NCBI GenBank assembly: GCA_024752435.1
Contig: CP103031.1
Span: 1,484,001 to 1,548,000, forward strand
Direction of reading: 5' to 3'
DNA length: 64,000 bases
Source: Allantophomopsis cytisporea
Lineage: Eukaryota > Ascomycota > Leotiomycetes > Phacidiales > Phacidiaceae
The first letter of the stretch is position 1. The number at the start of each line of letters is the position of its first letter. The notes under the pieces were generated by a model. It was not told the origin of the DNA and searched no databases. It was given only the letters and a program-made list of their open reading frames with translations. Both the position numbers and the translations under genes were made by a program. This document shows, in pieces, positions 47,301 through 58,657 of the stretch.

Positions 47301-49789
47301 CGAAATGCTCAACAAGAGTCAACAACTTGTCCGTGTACTTGAATCGTTGCATGGAAGAAGCCGGCTTGCACGGTTCGTAGTCGACGAGGCCCATTGCATT
47401 AGTCAGTGGGGTCATGATTTTCGACCCGACTACAAAGCGCTCGGGGATGTACGCCCCCGATTTCCAGGAGTGCCGATCATTGCTTTGACAGCTACTGCAA
47501 CTCCAGTGGTCAGAGCCGATATTCTTGCAAACTTAAACGTCAGCAATGACTGCAAAGTATTTGAACAGAGCTTCAATAGACCTAATTTGACGTATGAAGT
47601 CAGGCCAAAGTCCAATGTAGCCGCAACTTTAGAGGACATTGTTAAGCTCATTACAACCAAATACCACAACCAAACAGGAATCATATACGCGCTATCCAAA
47701 AAAAGCTGTGAGGATATAGCCAAAGCACTTCGGACATCTCACAAACTGAAGGCCGACCACTTTCATGCAGGCCTGGATCCTGAGGTCAAGAAGAAAGTCC
47801 AACAAGACTGGCAGAAGGGCAAGACGAAAATAATAGTGGCCACAATTGCGTTCGGTATGGGAATTGACAAACCAGACGTGAGATTCGTGATACACCATTC
47901 GATACCGAAGACTTTGGAGGGTTACTATCAGGAAACGGGTCGTGCTGGCCGTGATGGGAAACGATCTGGATGCTATCTATATTATGGCTACCAAGATACG
48001 TTCATGTTGAAAAAGTTCATCAAGGATAGCAACGGCAGCAATGAGCAGAAACAAAGACAATCGGAGATGCTCAGCCGTATGGTACAGTTCTGCGAGAACA
48101 GATCCGATTGTCGGCGTGTAGAGATCTTGAACTACTTTGGCGAGTCTTTTAGCAAAGAAAAGTGCGAGTACACTTGTGATAATTGCAATAGCAAGAGCAC
48201 GATGGATACTGTCGATATGACTGAGTACGCCCTATGTGCCATCAAGATCGTTCAAAGATTACAGGAACGCCAAGTCACACTTATCCAGTGCGCCGACATT
48301 CTTTCGGGATGGAAATTGAAGAAGAATGTCGATGATTGTTATGACTTCCCCGAATATGGCAAGGGAGCGGACATTCAACGAGACGAGGTCGAGACCATAT
48401 TTCGACGTCTGTTATCAGAAGATGCTCTGGTGGAAGATAATATCGTGAATAGAGCGGGGTTCGTGGTGCGGTATATTCTGGTAAGTGTATTCCCTCCCTA
48501 TCCTTTAAGGAGCCTCACTGACAAATGGCATACAGCCTGGCCCGAATGCCCGTGCTTTCCTGGCTGGAAGACGCTCGTTGAAATTAGTCCGAGTCTCGTC
48601 GTCGGAATCTCAGACAAAAGCTCCTTCGATGAACCCTCCGTCTACCAAAAAACCTGTGGGGAAAACTGGAAAGTCGAGAAATATGACGGCCAAACAACCC
48701 ATCAAGCGTGGGACTGGGGTTGCCTCAGCAAAGACAAACAATTCTTATCCGCCATCCACCAACATTTCGTCACCCGTTCAAGCTACGTCTCGACGACCTA
48801 GACGAGCTGTACCTGATCCAGATGAGGATGGATTCATTGTGCGTGACTTCTCGGACTCGGAGGACGATGGATTCGAACCTATCCGTAGCGTGCCCTCTCG
48901 TTCATCACTTGGTAGGCGACAAGCTACGATCAGATTTGGTCCTCCGATTACCAGTGACCAGCAGCTCGAAAATGCAGGCTTAAAGGATATCCACGTAGAC
49001 ATAATACGGCAGTTTGTTCAAGAAGCCAGGGTTCTCGATGAACAAATCCGCAACAACAAGGGTCGTCGCAAGGCCTATTTCACAGAGGCACAACTTCGTG
49101 CCATGGCCATGCACTGGACCACTACAGTTCCTGAAATGGCTTCCATCAACGGTATCGATACAAACAGTGTAGACAGCGTTGGGAAGAAATTCATCCCACT
49201 TGTCGAGAAACATCACAGATATTACAGTGAAATTATGGCTGGAGATGTCGATAAGAGCCACAAAAATGTTATCGAATTGAGTAGTGACGATGAAGTCCTT
49301 GAGGACCAGGCATATGAACCTGAGAACAGATCTGTGCATCAATCCATGTACGAACCTGTCGAGGAAGCCGAGGAAGACAATTTCTTCGATGACGAAGAGG
49401 ACGGATCGCTCGATGAAGAGGCCGTTGAGAGCAGCCAGTATTTCCCAAATCCAGATGTACAGGCATACAATGCTCGCATGGAGGAGCAACCAGAGTTCAG
49501 ATCAACAGGGAAGGGTAAAGGACCAGCAAAACCACGAGCGAAGTCTCGTGCAAACAGTTCTGGTGCCAGTAGACGCAGCAGTAACGGGAGTAAGCGCGCC
49601 AGTTATGGCAAGCCCTCTGGCGTTAAAAAGAAAAGTGCCTCGACTTCAACTTCATCGGCTAGTAAGCGTGGTAGTGGATCGGCTCCTGTTAAAAAAACTC
49701 CTGGGATTATGGATAAGTTTGCTAAGGGAAGTGGGAATGGGGGTAGGGGTGGGGGTGGAGCGTCAGGAATTGGGATGATGCCTACTTGA
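44320..49789 (+). CDS. sgs1: RecQ-family DNA helicase (Sgs1/BLM/Rqh1 type)
   Basis: Two exons, 44320..48480 and 48536..49789, encode 1804 residues. The N-terminal 850 residues are Ser/Pro/acidic and disordered with SPSK/SP motifs; such regions bind Top3-Rmi1 in Sgs1. The helicase core starts about residue 870 (LKNRFRLHGFRQNQLDAINE). Walker A is VLMPTGGGKSLCYQLPA (about 910) and the DExH box VVDEAHCISQWGHDFRPDYK (about 1021). Motif VI is in YYQETGRAGRDGKRSG. The RecQ-Ct Zn site uses CENRSDCRR and CEYTCDNC, followed by the winged helix. The HRDC domain lies in exon 2 (about 1565-1610, YFTEAQLRAMAMHWTTTVPE). The last 150 residues are Gly/Ser/Lys-rich. The enzyme unwinds recombination and fork intermediates in the nucleus. 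The 55-nt intron is open in the exon 1 frame, so retention would not stop at once but would shift frame and remove HRDC. Confidence 0.95.
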
Positions 49790-50152
49790 TATAGAAGTAT
49801 TTTGGGTATCGACGGTATAAGCTATATGGGCTACGAAGCATTGTTATATGGCGTTGAGCATGGAAAGATTTGCATTGCTGGCTTGGGGTGGCTTGGCTTG
49901 ATGAAGCTTGGCTAAGTTGTTTACGAAAAGGTCATGTTCTTATTTTACTTGGAAGCTTGAAGATGATTCGAGATATATGGCGGTGACTTATCATTCCGTG
50001 AATTATGTTGAGTTGAAGTGATGAGATACTTCTTAGCTCAGAAGCATTATTAAAAAGTAGGTCCTTGCAAGCATGCGACGTATTTAGTCATTCCGTTTCA
50101 GTGATAATGGTATCTGAACGCTCCATGACGACCAAACACAGCCAGCTCAACC
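49790..50152. other. Convergent spacer
   Basis: 3' ends of recQ (+) and the hydrolase (-); nothing else seen. Confidence 0.4.
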
Positions 50153-50971
50153 CTAGAACTCGTTTCCTCGCCCGATTATCTTGCTCGAAAGAAACACAGC
50201 AATGTCATCAATGCCTTCCGGTTCATTAACCCAATGCCCACCATCCACATACGTCTTCCAAACAACATGCATCCCAAGCGCACTAACACCATCTCTTAGT
50301 CCCTCTCCATTCGTTACCGGAACCACATCATCATCAACCGAATGCAAAATAAAGACTGGAGTATCTGACACCGATCTAGAATCAGCATTGAGGTCACTGA
50401 GATCCTCAATAACTCCTCCCTCCTCGCTCTCAAGCATCTTCCGAACCTGGACAGATATCTCATAATCCTTTGAGCACCCCGCAATATCGAAGATACTTCC
50501 CTGAAATGGCAGCCAGCTACAAATCCCCACGAATCCCCCAAGTCGCACACCGCCGCACAGAAGCGCCATGATAGCCGTCGCGCAACCCTGGCTGATGCCA
50601 CCTAGGAAGATCCTATTCAATCCCACCACCTCCGCTTCTTTCCGGACAACTCTCAGAATCATGATAATACTCTCAACCAGCCCTTCACTCTGGATCTCCT
50701 CTTTCTCGGTGGGGTCTTCCACCGACCACATATCGAACCATTGCGATATGTTGGTCTCGAAGCGCGCGGATGGAAGGAGTTTGGCGGTTGGGAATACCCA
50801 TTTCATAGAGGGGAAGATTTCGGGGAGAGTGAGATTGTTTGAAGCTTGGCTTTCGAAGAATTCACTCGCGAATTCGGAGGCGATGCTGTCGCGGCCGTGG
50901 AGGATGATTATTGTGTGGGTATGTACAGAGCCGGGGTGGGATGGGACCACATGAGGGCTTGTTAACGACAT
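50153..50971 (-). CDS. Acyl-protein thioesterase / carboxylesterase-like alpha/beta hydrolase
   Basis: Single exon, 272 residues. It belongs to the phospholipase/carboxylesterase (Abhydrolase_2) family. HTHTIIILHGRDS is the first strand and oxyanion region; here HGR replaces the usual HGLGD/GxG. MKWVFPTAKLLP and ISQWFDMWSVEDP follow. The nucleophile Ser127 is in FLGGISQGCAT, the acid is in HSVDDDVVPV (Asp213-215) and the base His246 in VDGGHWVNEP. The catalytic triad is therefore complete. Known members remove palmitate from proteins or hydrolyse short esters in the cytosol; fungal genomes hold several divergent paralogues, and this one looks like such a paralogue rather than canonical Apt1. 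No signal peptide is seen. Confidence 0.85.
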   Translation of the reverse strand: MSLTSPHVVPSHPGSVHTHTIIILHGRDSIASEFASEFFESQASNNLTLPEIFPSMKWVFPTAKLLPSARFETNISQWFDMWSVEDPTEKEEIQSEGLVESIIMILRVVRKEAEVVGLNRIFLGGISQGCATAIMALLCGGVRLGGFVGICSWLPFQGSIFDIAGCSKDYEISVQVRKMLESEEGGVIEDLSDLNADSRSVSDTPVFILHSVDDDVVPVTNGEGLRDGVSALGMHVVWKTYVDGGHWVNEPEGIDDIAVFLSSKIIGRGNEF

Positions 50972-51655
50972 GTTATTCCAGACGATATAGATTTCTGAAG
51001 TGGTTGAGCGTTGCGGAATAGTCGAGGAGACTTAATTTAATTCCAGCTGCGACATGGTCTAGGTTCTGCACCGTAATACTTGAAAGTTGAGATGGTGATG
51101 GTAAAGCGGTTTATAAACAATTTTTCAGGTTAGATGTCGCCAATCATTACAACATATCACGAACTCACCATGCTTCACAGATATCTTCATCACTTCACTA
51201 GTTCATACATTTATGGCCAACTGGTGATTGTAAGCTTTTTCTTCCATAGAGCTTTCTAGTATGAGTATCCTGAACATGAAATATGGCTTGACAGCTTAGT
51301 CGTTGGCACAATCAGATCATAAGAATATTGACGTATTGTGATATGATACTCATGAATAGAATTGCTGAGAATGTTGCATAGATATTCAAGTGATGCTCTG
51401 AAAGGTCAGAGTTGACCAGTGGCTAAATAGCTATGATAGCCGTTTTTCCCCCCTGTAGATGATGATGAGAACCCTCTGATGTGCCCAACTTTGATCACAG
51501 TCACAATAAACATGTAGTCTCTATTTGAGGATAACATTTACCATTCGTCTGATGAGTTTTAAAAGAACCTATTTCCATACTAATTCATACTTGATAGTCT
51601 TAAAAGAACAAGGAGAATAATCCATTGCTTGTCACCCACAAACCTAACTCTTATC
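50972..51655. other. Intergenic region
   Basis: Hydrolase promoter side and 3' side of the small gene; nothing else seen. Confidence 0.35.
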
Positions 51656-52046
51656 CTAACTCTTATTCCCAGTTCCGCCGGTTGACCCATTCTTATTTAT
51701 AGCCGATGTGTCTTGAGTTGCACTACCCCCATTAGATGTAGTTTCCTTTTGAGACTGGTCAGTTATAATTATCCTTGAGATTTTCAGAGATGAGTGATGA
51801 GATGCGTGAGTAGTTGAAACTGTGAGAACAACATACAGGAGCACTCTTATTAGAACCAGTCAACGTATCAGCATGCACTTCCGCAGCACGAGACCCTTCC
51901 TTTACGTCCGGGGTCTTAGATGGCGTTTCCATATATGCGGGACGTTTGCCAGGTGTGGTCTGTATAGCCTCCGGAATAACCTTAAGAGCTGCAGGGGTGC
52001 TACTGAAAGCTTTTCTTTGAATTGGGTGAAGAGTTTGACGAAGCAT
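51656..52046 (-). CDS. Small putative mitochondrial protein
   Basis: Two exons, 52046..51837 and 51754..51656, encode 102 residues; the intron 51836..51755 begins GTATGT, has a CTGAC branch-like site and ends ACCAG. The N-terminus MLRQTLHPIQRKAFSSTPAA is Arg-rich, lacks acids and ends in a typical cleavage context (RKAFSS), so mitochondrial import is likely. The remainder is hydrophilic and low-complexity (KTPDVKEGSRAAEVHADTL, then GGSATQDTSAINKNGS). No domain is recognised. The intron is well formed and places both halves in one frame, which supports a real gene. Confidence 0.6.
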
Positions 52047-53329
52047 AGTGACTTTTGGTTTGATTGGGGTCTGATTATATGTGATTCGTGATGCGATGAG
52101 ACGAGAAGATGGACAATTAGAGTATGGTTATTGGAAAGAATTGGCCACGTTCCTGAAATGCTGTGTACAAGTATGTATTTAGATATATTAGGTTTGAGCT
52201 AGATTGTAGACGTGACTATAGATATGCCCTACTTATATATTATTTCACGTTATTGGACAACGCCCCTCAACCGATACATAGTCAATCGGCACGGAAGCTT
52301 ATTGTGGAAACCTTGAGGCAACACCGGTAGTTTCATGACCGATGGGTGACGGAATTTTGACGACGGAAATGTTGTGATTGACCAGGATCGTCTCAAGACG
52401 CACTAGATGCGATTCTTGATTTAGCGTTCCCCGCGATTTGGGGTGGGGTTGGCTTGAACTTGATCACATATGTCTACATACCATTATAGAAGCCATAGAC
52501 CTAAAACATGAGATATATGGGGTTTATACTCCTTGAAAATCACGACAGTAGAATTTGTATCGGGACACATGGTTAGTTATACACGGCCTGTATCAACTTC
52601 ACTTATTTTCATAGATTTCCGTCGTGAGCGATACTACCCATATGCACACATATATATGTTCATATAGACTGTAAAATACATCCTACTTGTTTCGTTCGAA
52701 TAATTTAGTCACTAGACTTCCGCACCAGACTTAAAATCTGGCATGCTGTAATACTGACTATGTCCTGAGATTGTAAAAAGTTGCTTTGTATAAAAGAACC
52801 TTAGATAATGGATGAGAGGTAGCTTGAGAAGCGAAATCGAGTAGATTGCATGCACATGGATAAATTACCTTCATGGACACATAGCCAACTATGAATATAA
52901 CAAAAACGATATATCAAGTTCCGTGACATTCCCAATTCCATAAGGTCTAACATTCAGCCCCAACTAATTCCAGATACCAAAAGACCAGTCTAGCTACTTA
53001 CACCGACACACTTCCCAGATCCAGAGAAATCATCCATCCCCAGTCGAAACATATACACACCTAAACCCAACTCATCAAAATAATCAGATATCGAAACCCA
53101 AGACCCAACCTCCCACCCCCAGCCCATAAAAAAAAGAGCAATGCCCAAACTCAAATCCAAACACAAATCCCACAACCCACACCATCTGAATCCCAAACCC
53201 AATAAATAGCCTCCATCGCCACACGCCTGATAGTCACAACAAACCCACAACACCGTCCAAGAATCCAGCACGGCACTCAAATCACAAAACCTCCAAAATC
53301 AAGAACCTCCAAACACCAAACCCGAGCAA
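52047..53329. other. Intergenic region, last part A/C-rich
   Basis: AT-rich to about 52900, then from 52960 to 53329 the plus strand is strongly A/C-rich with few G, which may be the 5' leader of the next frame. No other feature. Confidence 0.4.
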
Positions 53330-53749
53330 ATGTCGCCCCTCCTAAACCCCCCAACTCCAACACCACTGCTCAGCCTCGTCCTCCTCTTCGTCTCGCTGAT
53401 GGGCGCGATAGCCTTGGTGATATGGTGGAATTTCCAGATGGGAAAGAGGGAGCGTTGTGGGGATGGGCAGAGGCGATGTGCAGGATACGGGGAGGGATGC
53501 AGGGGATGGGGGAAGGGAGGAGCGTTTGTTGAGATTCGGGGGAGGAAGGGGTTGGAGCTTGTTCGGGGGGTTGAGGTTGTGGGTGGTGCGTGGGTTGGGA
53601 AGGGGGAGGGGTGGGAGGAGGTGGTGGTTCGTGGGCGTCAGTGGGAGGGGGTTGTGCGGGTAGGTGATGAAAAAGATGATGAGAATGCAGACGAGGCGAA
53701 GGAAGTTGGGGGACTGAGACTGCTCCCGTCGATACCGATGTCGATGTGA
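53330..53749 (+). CDS. Possible small membrane protein
   Basis: The frame begins MSPLLNPPTPTPLLSLVLLF and has one strong transmembrane segment (about residues 12-34, ending VIWWNFQ), then a basic patch MGKRER and a Gly/Val/Arg-rich tail of about 90 residues. The single-exon length is 139 residues. Support comes from the A/C-rich leader directly before the ATG and the compositional change at the start. Against it, the tail reflects a very G-rich strand and could be chance. No homologue is recognised. Confidence 0.4.
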   Translation: MSPLLNPPTPTPLLSLVLLFVSLMGAIALVIWWNFQMGKRERCGDGQRRCAGYGEGCRGWGKGGAFVEIRGRKGLELVRGVEVVGGAWVGKGEGWEEVVVRGRQWEGVVRVGDEKDDENADEAKEVGGLRLLPSIPMSM

Positions 53750-54267
53750 ATGTGCGGCGATGTATGGGTAGGACAGATGTTAGGAGACAGAACAGAGTCA
53801 AGAGAGACAGAGGCTGAAAGGATTGGCCGGAGGGAAGGACAAGAAAAGGGGCACAAAACAATCAGTTTTATAAACCAAAAATCAGCAACTATTCAATTCC
53901 CCATGCTAATATACAAATCTACAACCCCACAGATTCTCAATCTCAAATTCACCCCCATTTATATCCCAGTTCCCAACGCCACAAAAATGCGAAAGCGCAA
54001 TTATCCCCATCCCAAACAAACGAAACAGCATGCTTAGCAAGGCCATGCGATAAAATGAGCGAGTAAAAGAGACAACAAAAAAAGTGATGAAATAACACAG
54101 GATTTCGAAAGGGATAAGGGATAAGGTGAAAGAAAATCCAATGAATGGATAAGAAAACCGCAATGCCTAACCCACGCTCCCGCTCCCACACGCTAAGATT
54201 CAAGAACAAACTCCCCCCCACTCGCACATAGTATTCAAAACTGGGCACCGCTCACTCCCCATATCGC
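53750..54267. other. Convergent spacer
   Basis: A-rich sequence with no gene-like content. Confidence 0.35.
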
Positions 54268-56334
54268 TCAAATCGACGTAATCCGAGGTCCCTTTCCGCC
54301 CTGCCCAGGCGCCAACCTTGCTCTCGGGCGTAGATTAATGACACTCTCCAACTCTCTCAGCATATTTGTGCTAGCATCCGCTTTCTCACGCATACTCTCC
54401 CTCTTAACGCGATCCTCTTTAATCATACGAATCCTCTCCTCTCGGGTAAACGTGCTGCGCTTGCGCGTGTTATCGCTAGCAACGGCCTCGAATTCCTCCG
54501 GATCTTCAGAAGAAGCACTCATGCTACTGCGGCGGTTTTCGCCATTTAGAGCCCGGAGTGCATCCTCTGCGTTTCCTTCTTCTACGGCGGTTAGGCCGGA
54601 TAATGAGATCGCTGGACTGAGGAAGCCGCTCATGCTACTGATTCGCTTCTCGTTCCGGTCGATATTGTTCGCGAGCGCCGCCTTTCCGTCTTCCCATTCC
54701 TGCATGAGTGATTTCAGATCCACGCCGATGGATTCGTAATGTGCCATGAGCGTGGCACTTGTTGCGCCAAGATCTGTGACGTCTTCGGATTCATCGAGAG
54801 TGGCGTCTGATTCTTCGCGGAGGACATGCAGTTTTGCCTGTAGGCCGCGAATACCGGAGGAGAGGGAGTTGAGTTTACGGAGTTGCATTCTGTGGCGTTC
54901 GCGGTTGGGAGTAAGAGGCATTTTAGGAGTGGCGGGAACGGGAAAGCCTGATTTGTTAGCTTTTTGATATATGAGGGAAAGGGATGGGATAGGGGATTTA
55001 CTCTCTACTTCGTCAAGGATCCGTCGTAGATTATCCTCGGCCTGTGCAGTGACGTTGCTGACTGCTTCGATCTGTTCTAAAGCGGTACTCCAGCGCGGGA
55101 AATCACGTCTGGCACCGTCCGCATCGAGGGCTAGGAGGGAGCATAAGAAGACCTTCCTGAGGACATGGAATCGCGCCGCAAGAATCTTAATAACCTTTAA
55201 GGCCTCGAAGTCCTCAAACTCTCCCTCCTTGTATCCTGTCATTGCTTCCGAGATATCGAGTTCGCTAACATCGTAGATATCGTAGTACTTTTCCAAATCC
55301 ATCTCTTCCGCTAATGGTTTCAGCACCGAACAGGCGTGGTTGTGAACAGGTATGACAGCAGCCAGGACTCTGTGAAGCGTCTTTCGCATGCGGGTGCAAC
55401 GCCTGGTATGGCTCCGATCCTCCAGTCGACTCACAGGAGGCAGAGGAGTGCTGACTCTGTACCCACGCGAAACCAGTTCCACCTCAGCAATGAAAGTGAT
55501 AGCAGCAGCGATAGCCGCACTGAGTCCTTGCGATCGCGTAACAAACGTAGAAGTCTCTTCGAGGGTGCGTTGTCGCAGATATTGCAACCATTGCCGGCGC
55601 ACATAGGCGTAGGCGACCACAGCGACTCCTCCGAACACAGTCACTGCCAGGGCCGTCCGCCCTTTTCCAGATTGTCCTTCACCAGCCCCGCGTGCCCAAT
55701 GAACCAACCATGCCAGAGTGAATGCGGCGGAAGCTGTGGCGACGACGCCCCTTACGGTAAATTGGGGGAGTTGAGGCGTGAGATCGGGGGAGGGGAGCTC
55801 ATTGAGCTGTGGGAGTTGGGAGACGTGGCCATGGTATGATTGCTCACTCAATAGTTGTGAGGCGACGATGATGTATCGAAACTGTTCGAGGAATCGCGCA
55901 TTATCTGCTCGTCCAAGGGTGGAGTTCACTGCTTTCTGTAGGCAAAGACGTCAGCCATGTTTAGAAGTGGCATAATAGGAGCACTCACTGAACATGTCTT
56001 GTGTATAGCGGCGACGGTGGAGCGCTCTGGGATATGTAGTTGTAGAGGTTGGGGAATGGATTTGAACTTCGACTGGACCCTCGAGACATTGGGTCTACCG
56101 CGAGGCGCGAATGAGGGACTTGGTGAGCTGGATCTGGAATGGTTGTCGCCATCCACATCGCGCGCTGATGCCCAGTTGTCGTCGTTCCCTCCTTCAGCTG
56201 TGAGATGCAGCGTCAGTACATATTCCGGTATAACAGACATGAGGTGACATTTGGTGTTATGAAGTGGGTGTGGGCTTCCACATACCCTCTAGATAGGCGG
56301 CCAAAGGGGAGTCCTCAAAGATGATAGATTCCAT
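54268..56334 (-). CDS. Vezatin / Inp2-like protein (myosin-binding, peroxisome inheritance type)
   Basis: Three exons, 56334..56286, 56197..55989 and 55935..54268, encode 641 residues; the start MESIIFEDSPLAAYLEG lies in a 49-nt first exon. Exon 3 opens with the family-like LEQFRYIIVASQLLSEQ. Two membrane segments follow, about residues 142-163 (VVATASAAFTLAWLVHWARG) and 177-196 (ALAVTVFGGVAVVAYAYVRR). Next come long helical stretches (LEKYYDIYDVSELDISEAMT, FEALKVIKILAARFHVLRKV) and a coiled, Ser/Glu-rich C-terminus. This order, two N-terminal membrane spans plus a helical cytosolic tail, is that of the fungal 'myosin-binding motif of peroxisomes' proteins; in yeast Inp2 links peroxisomes to Myo2. 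The assignment rests on architecture and partial sequence memory, so the organelle is inference. Confidence 0.7.
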
Positions 56335-57839
56335 GTCTCAGTTGCACTGTCGCACACAGTCGCAGTCGCACAAATTGTTATGATGAATAGGTACTCATGT
56401 GGCTAATCATGGCGATCAGGGTAGACAGTGGGAGATGTGAATGTCTGACGTGCGGGGCCTTTTTGCTTTGTTTGCTGGTTGTGATTCGAGATTTGTGGTG
56501 ATGTTATCGGTCGTTGTTGCTTTGGATGATTGTGGCTGACAATTGAAGTGAAGTTGGAGTTTAAGGTTGAGGTCACGGTAGCAAAGCGTATGCACGATGA
56601 GTAGTAAATGAACGAATGAATGGTGAGCAGAGTGAGTAGAGAGTAGTAGTAAGCGGCAAACGAATGACTGACTGGTCAGAAGAACAGATCTCGACTATCA
56701 TCAACAACAAGAATGAGAAGAAGAAGAAGAAGAAGAACAAGAAGAATACGATAACGACAAGCTGACAAACGATGTTGAGTGGGATTAATCCAGTATCTCC
56801 TCCCTCTCTCTCTCTCTCTCTCTCCCTTGAATAGATTACGATATGCTACGCGATATTGAATGGAATGTACAAAAGAGTCCGAGTCCCCAGTTATCCCCAG
56901 TATCTATCTGACCTCGGATGCTAATTCATCCTTTGGCGTTCCTCGTCCCCTGAGTCCAGTGCACTTCATACCTTATTATTTGTGAAGGAATAGCTGAGAT
57001 GCTTGACTCTCCCTTCCGATACGCTCTCCGCAATTTGCAGTCCAAATTTGGACTCCATGGATTGATGGATTGCAGTCATGGATAACGACGATCGTGCCAG
57101 ATTAGCGAGGGAAACGGAGAAGAAACGGGTTTTTGTGCAGAGCATCTGGAGGAGATGATCTTTGTCTTTTCTTTGTTCTATTTGGAACGTGATATAATTG
57201 TTCTTGGAAGATCTTGGAGGGTCTTTGAAGGTCGAGTTGGAATCTGATGTGCCTCGTGGTTGCTGGTCATTTCCTTCACCGGAGCTTGACTGCACGAAAG
57301 CATCATATACTTCTGTACGTCTACTGCGTACTTCATACTGCGTAAACCTCTACACAGTACACCTCTGACGGAACTTTATCGATTCTCCCATGTGTTTTGG
57401 CTTCTTGCTGGCACGTGGATAAACGTCTAACTACTCCTCTACACGTTTCACATCTTCTTCTGGAATGCAGTGTAATGACGGTAACTGGTACACAAGTTAG
57501 ATTGATATCATCCTCATGGTCAACTACCGGTTGCATTAATCACCTACGGCATTGATCGATATAAACAAACGATGACGAAGATCTACCTAGATGTGCAGGT
57601 GCATATCACACATCAAGTATTCTACTCTATTCATAGGTACGAGTGAGTACATAGTGTACACAGTAGGAAGGATATCTTCAACGCGCCTTGAACTCTCATC
57701 CGTCTTTGCTGCTTTCAACCTATGTATTGGCCCTCAACAAGCAGTTCATTCATCCCTTCAGCAAACAATTCATTTGTCCTGTGATTTCAGTAAAATCATG
57801 GCATGATGATCAAATACACAAAACACTATGCACCGAGAA
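56335..57839. other. Intergenic region with GAA/AAG and TC microsatellites
   Basis: Upstream of the Vezatin-like gene. An AAG tract is at about 56712-56740 and a (TC)n tract at about 56803-56824; both are purine/pyrimidine strand-asymmetric. No gene is supported. Confidence 0.5.
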
Positions 57840-58657
57840 CTAATTCTCCAGAGCACCGAGATTGGATCTGCACCAAATCAATGCCTGTCTTATCCACGTT
57901 GCACATTTATTGGGGGCACTCTCGGAACTTTGTGAATAGAGTATTGCCCGATTGACAGCGATATTATTCATAAACATCTCGGACATCAAAGAGTCCTTTC
58001 GTGTTGGTAAGCGAATACCACGATTTTGCCAGCAGAACATCGTACCAAAGAGCGTATTCGATGCATCGTGTCTCAATCCTTCCTAGGATTTTTCTGTGAG
58101 CTATAGTCACAAGTCACTTACTCATATGATATTCGAAACGGATCCATATATCAGCAGTTACGTAGTTGATTACCCGCCAGAGTGGCCATAGGTATGTACA
58201 TACGCAGCCCTAGCGTAGAAGGCAGGTCTCCCAAACGAAGGATCATATTCCTGCAACGAACGCCAGACGTCAGGTTGAGGCTCGTGAAATCCAAGCGTAG
58301 ATTGAAGCGCTTGACCTCAAGGTCAAACATCGGCATTCCATCGTACGGCTCAATTGAGGCGAATATCATAAGTGGGGAGCGTGTATCGTCTCAACTCAGA
58401 CGATCTCCAACAAACTTCCGTATTCCAATTCGGAAAGTCGTTCGCTCATAGCCAACAAACAGAATGGCCAGCCGTAGAGATGAAGGGGAGAGCTTCATCT
58501 CCATCATGGTGAGATGCTTCGACGCTGGGGGGGGGACTACGTACATTTGTATATCGTAGCCGCCTACCACGACTAAATACTTTCTTGGCCGAAAGTGAGA
58601 TCCACTTGTATTTCCCGCCATCATAGGACCAGGAAGACTTCGTTTGGATATGTGCAT
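57840..58657 (-). pseudogene. Possible gene relic
   Basis: From 58657 a frame reads MHISKRSLPGPMMAGNTSGS, YLVVVGGYDIQMYVVPPPAS and FRIGIRKFVGDRLS, meets a TGA at 58391-58393, then continues in the same frame with SPLMIFASIEPYDGMPMFDL, LGDLPSTLGLRMYIPMATLA to 58151. A separate frame, 58076..57840, reads LFGTMFCWQNRGIRLPTRKD and so on. The single in-frame stop and the frame change suggest decay, but chance is possible. No family is recognised. Confidence 0.3.
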
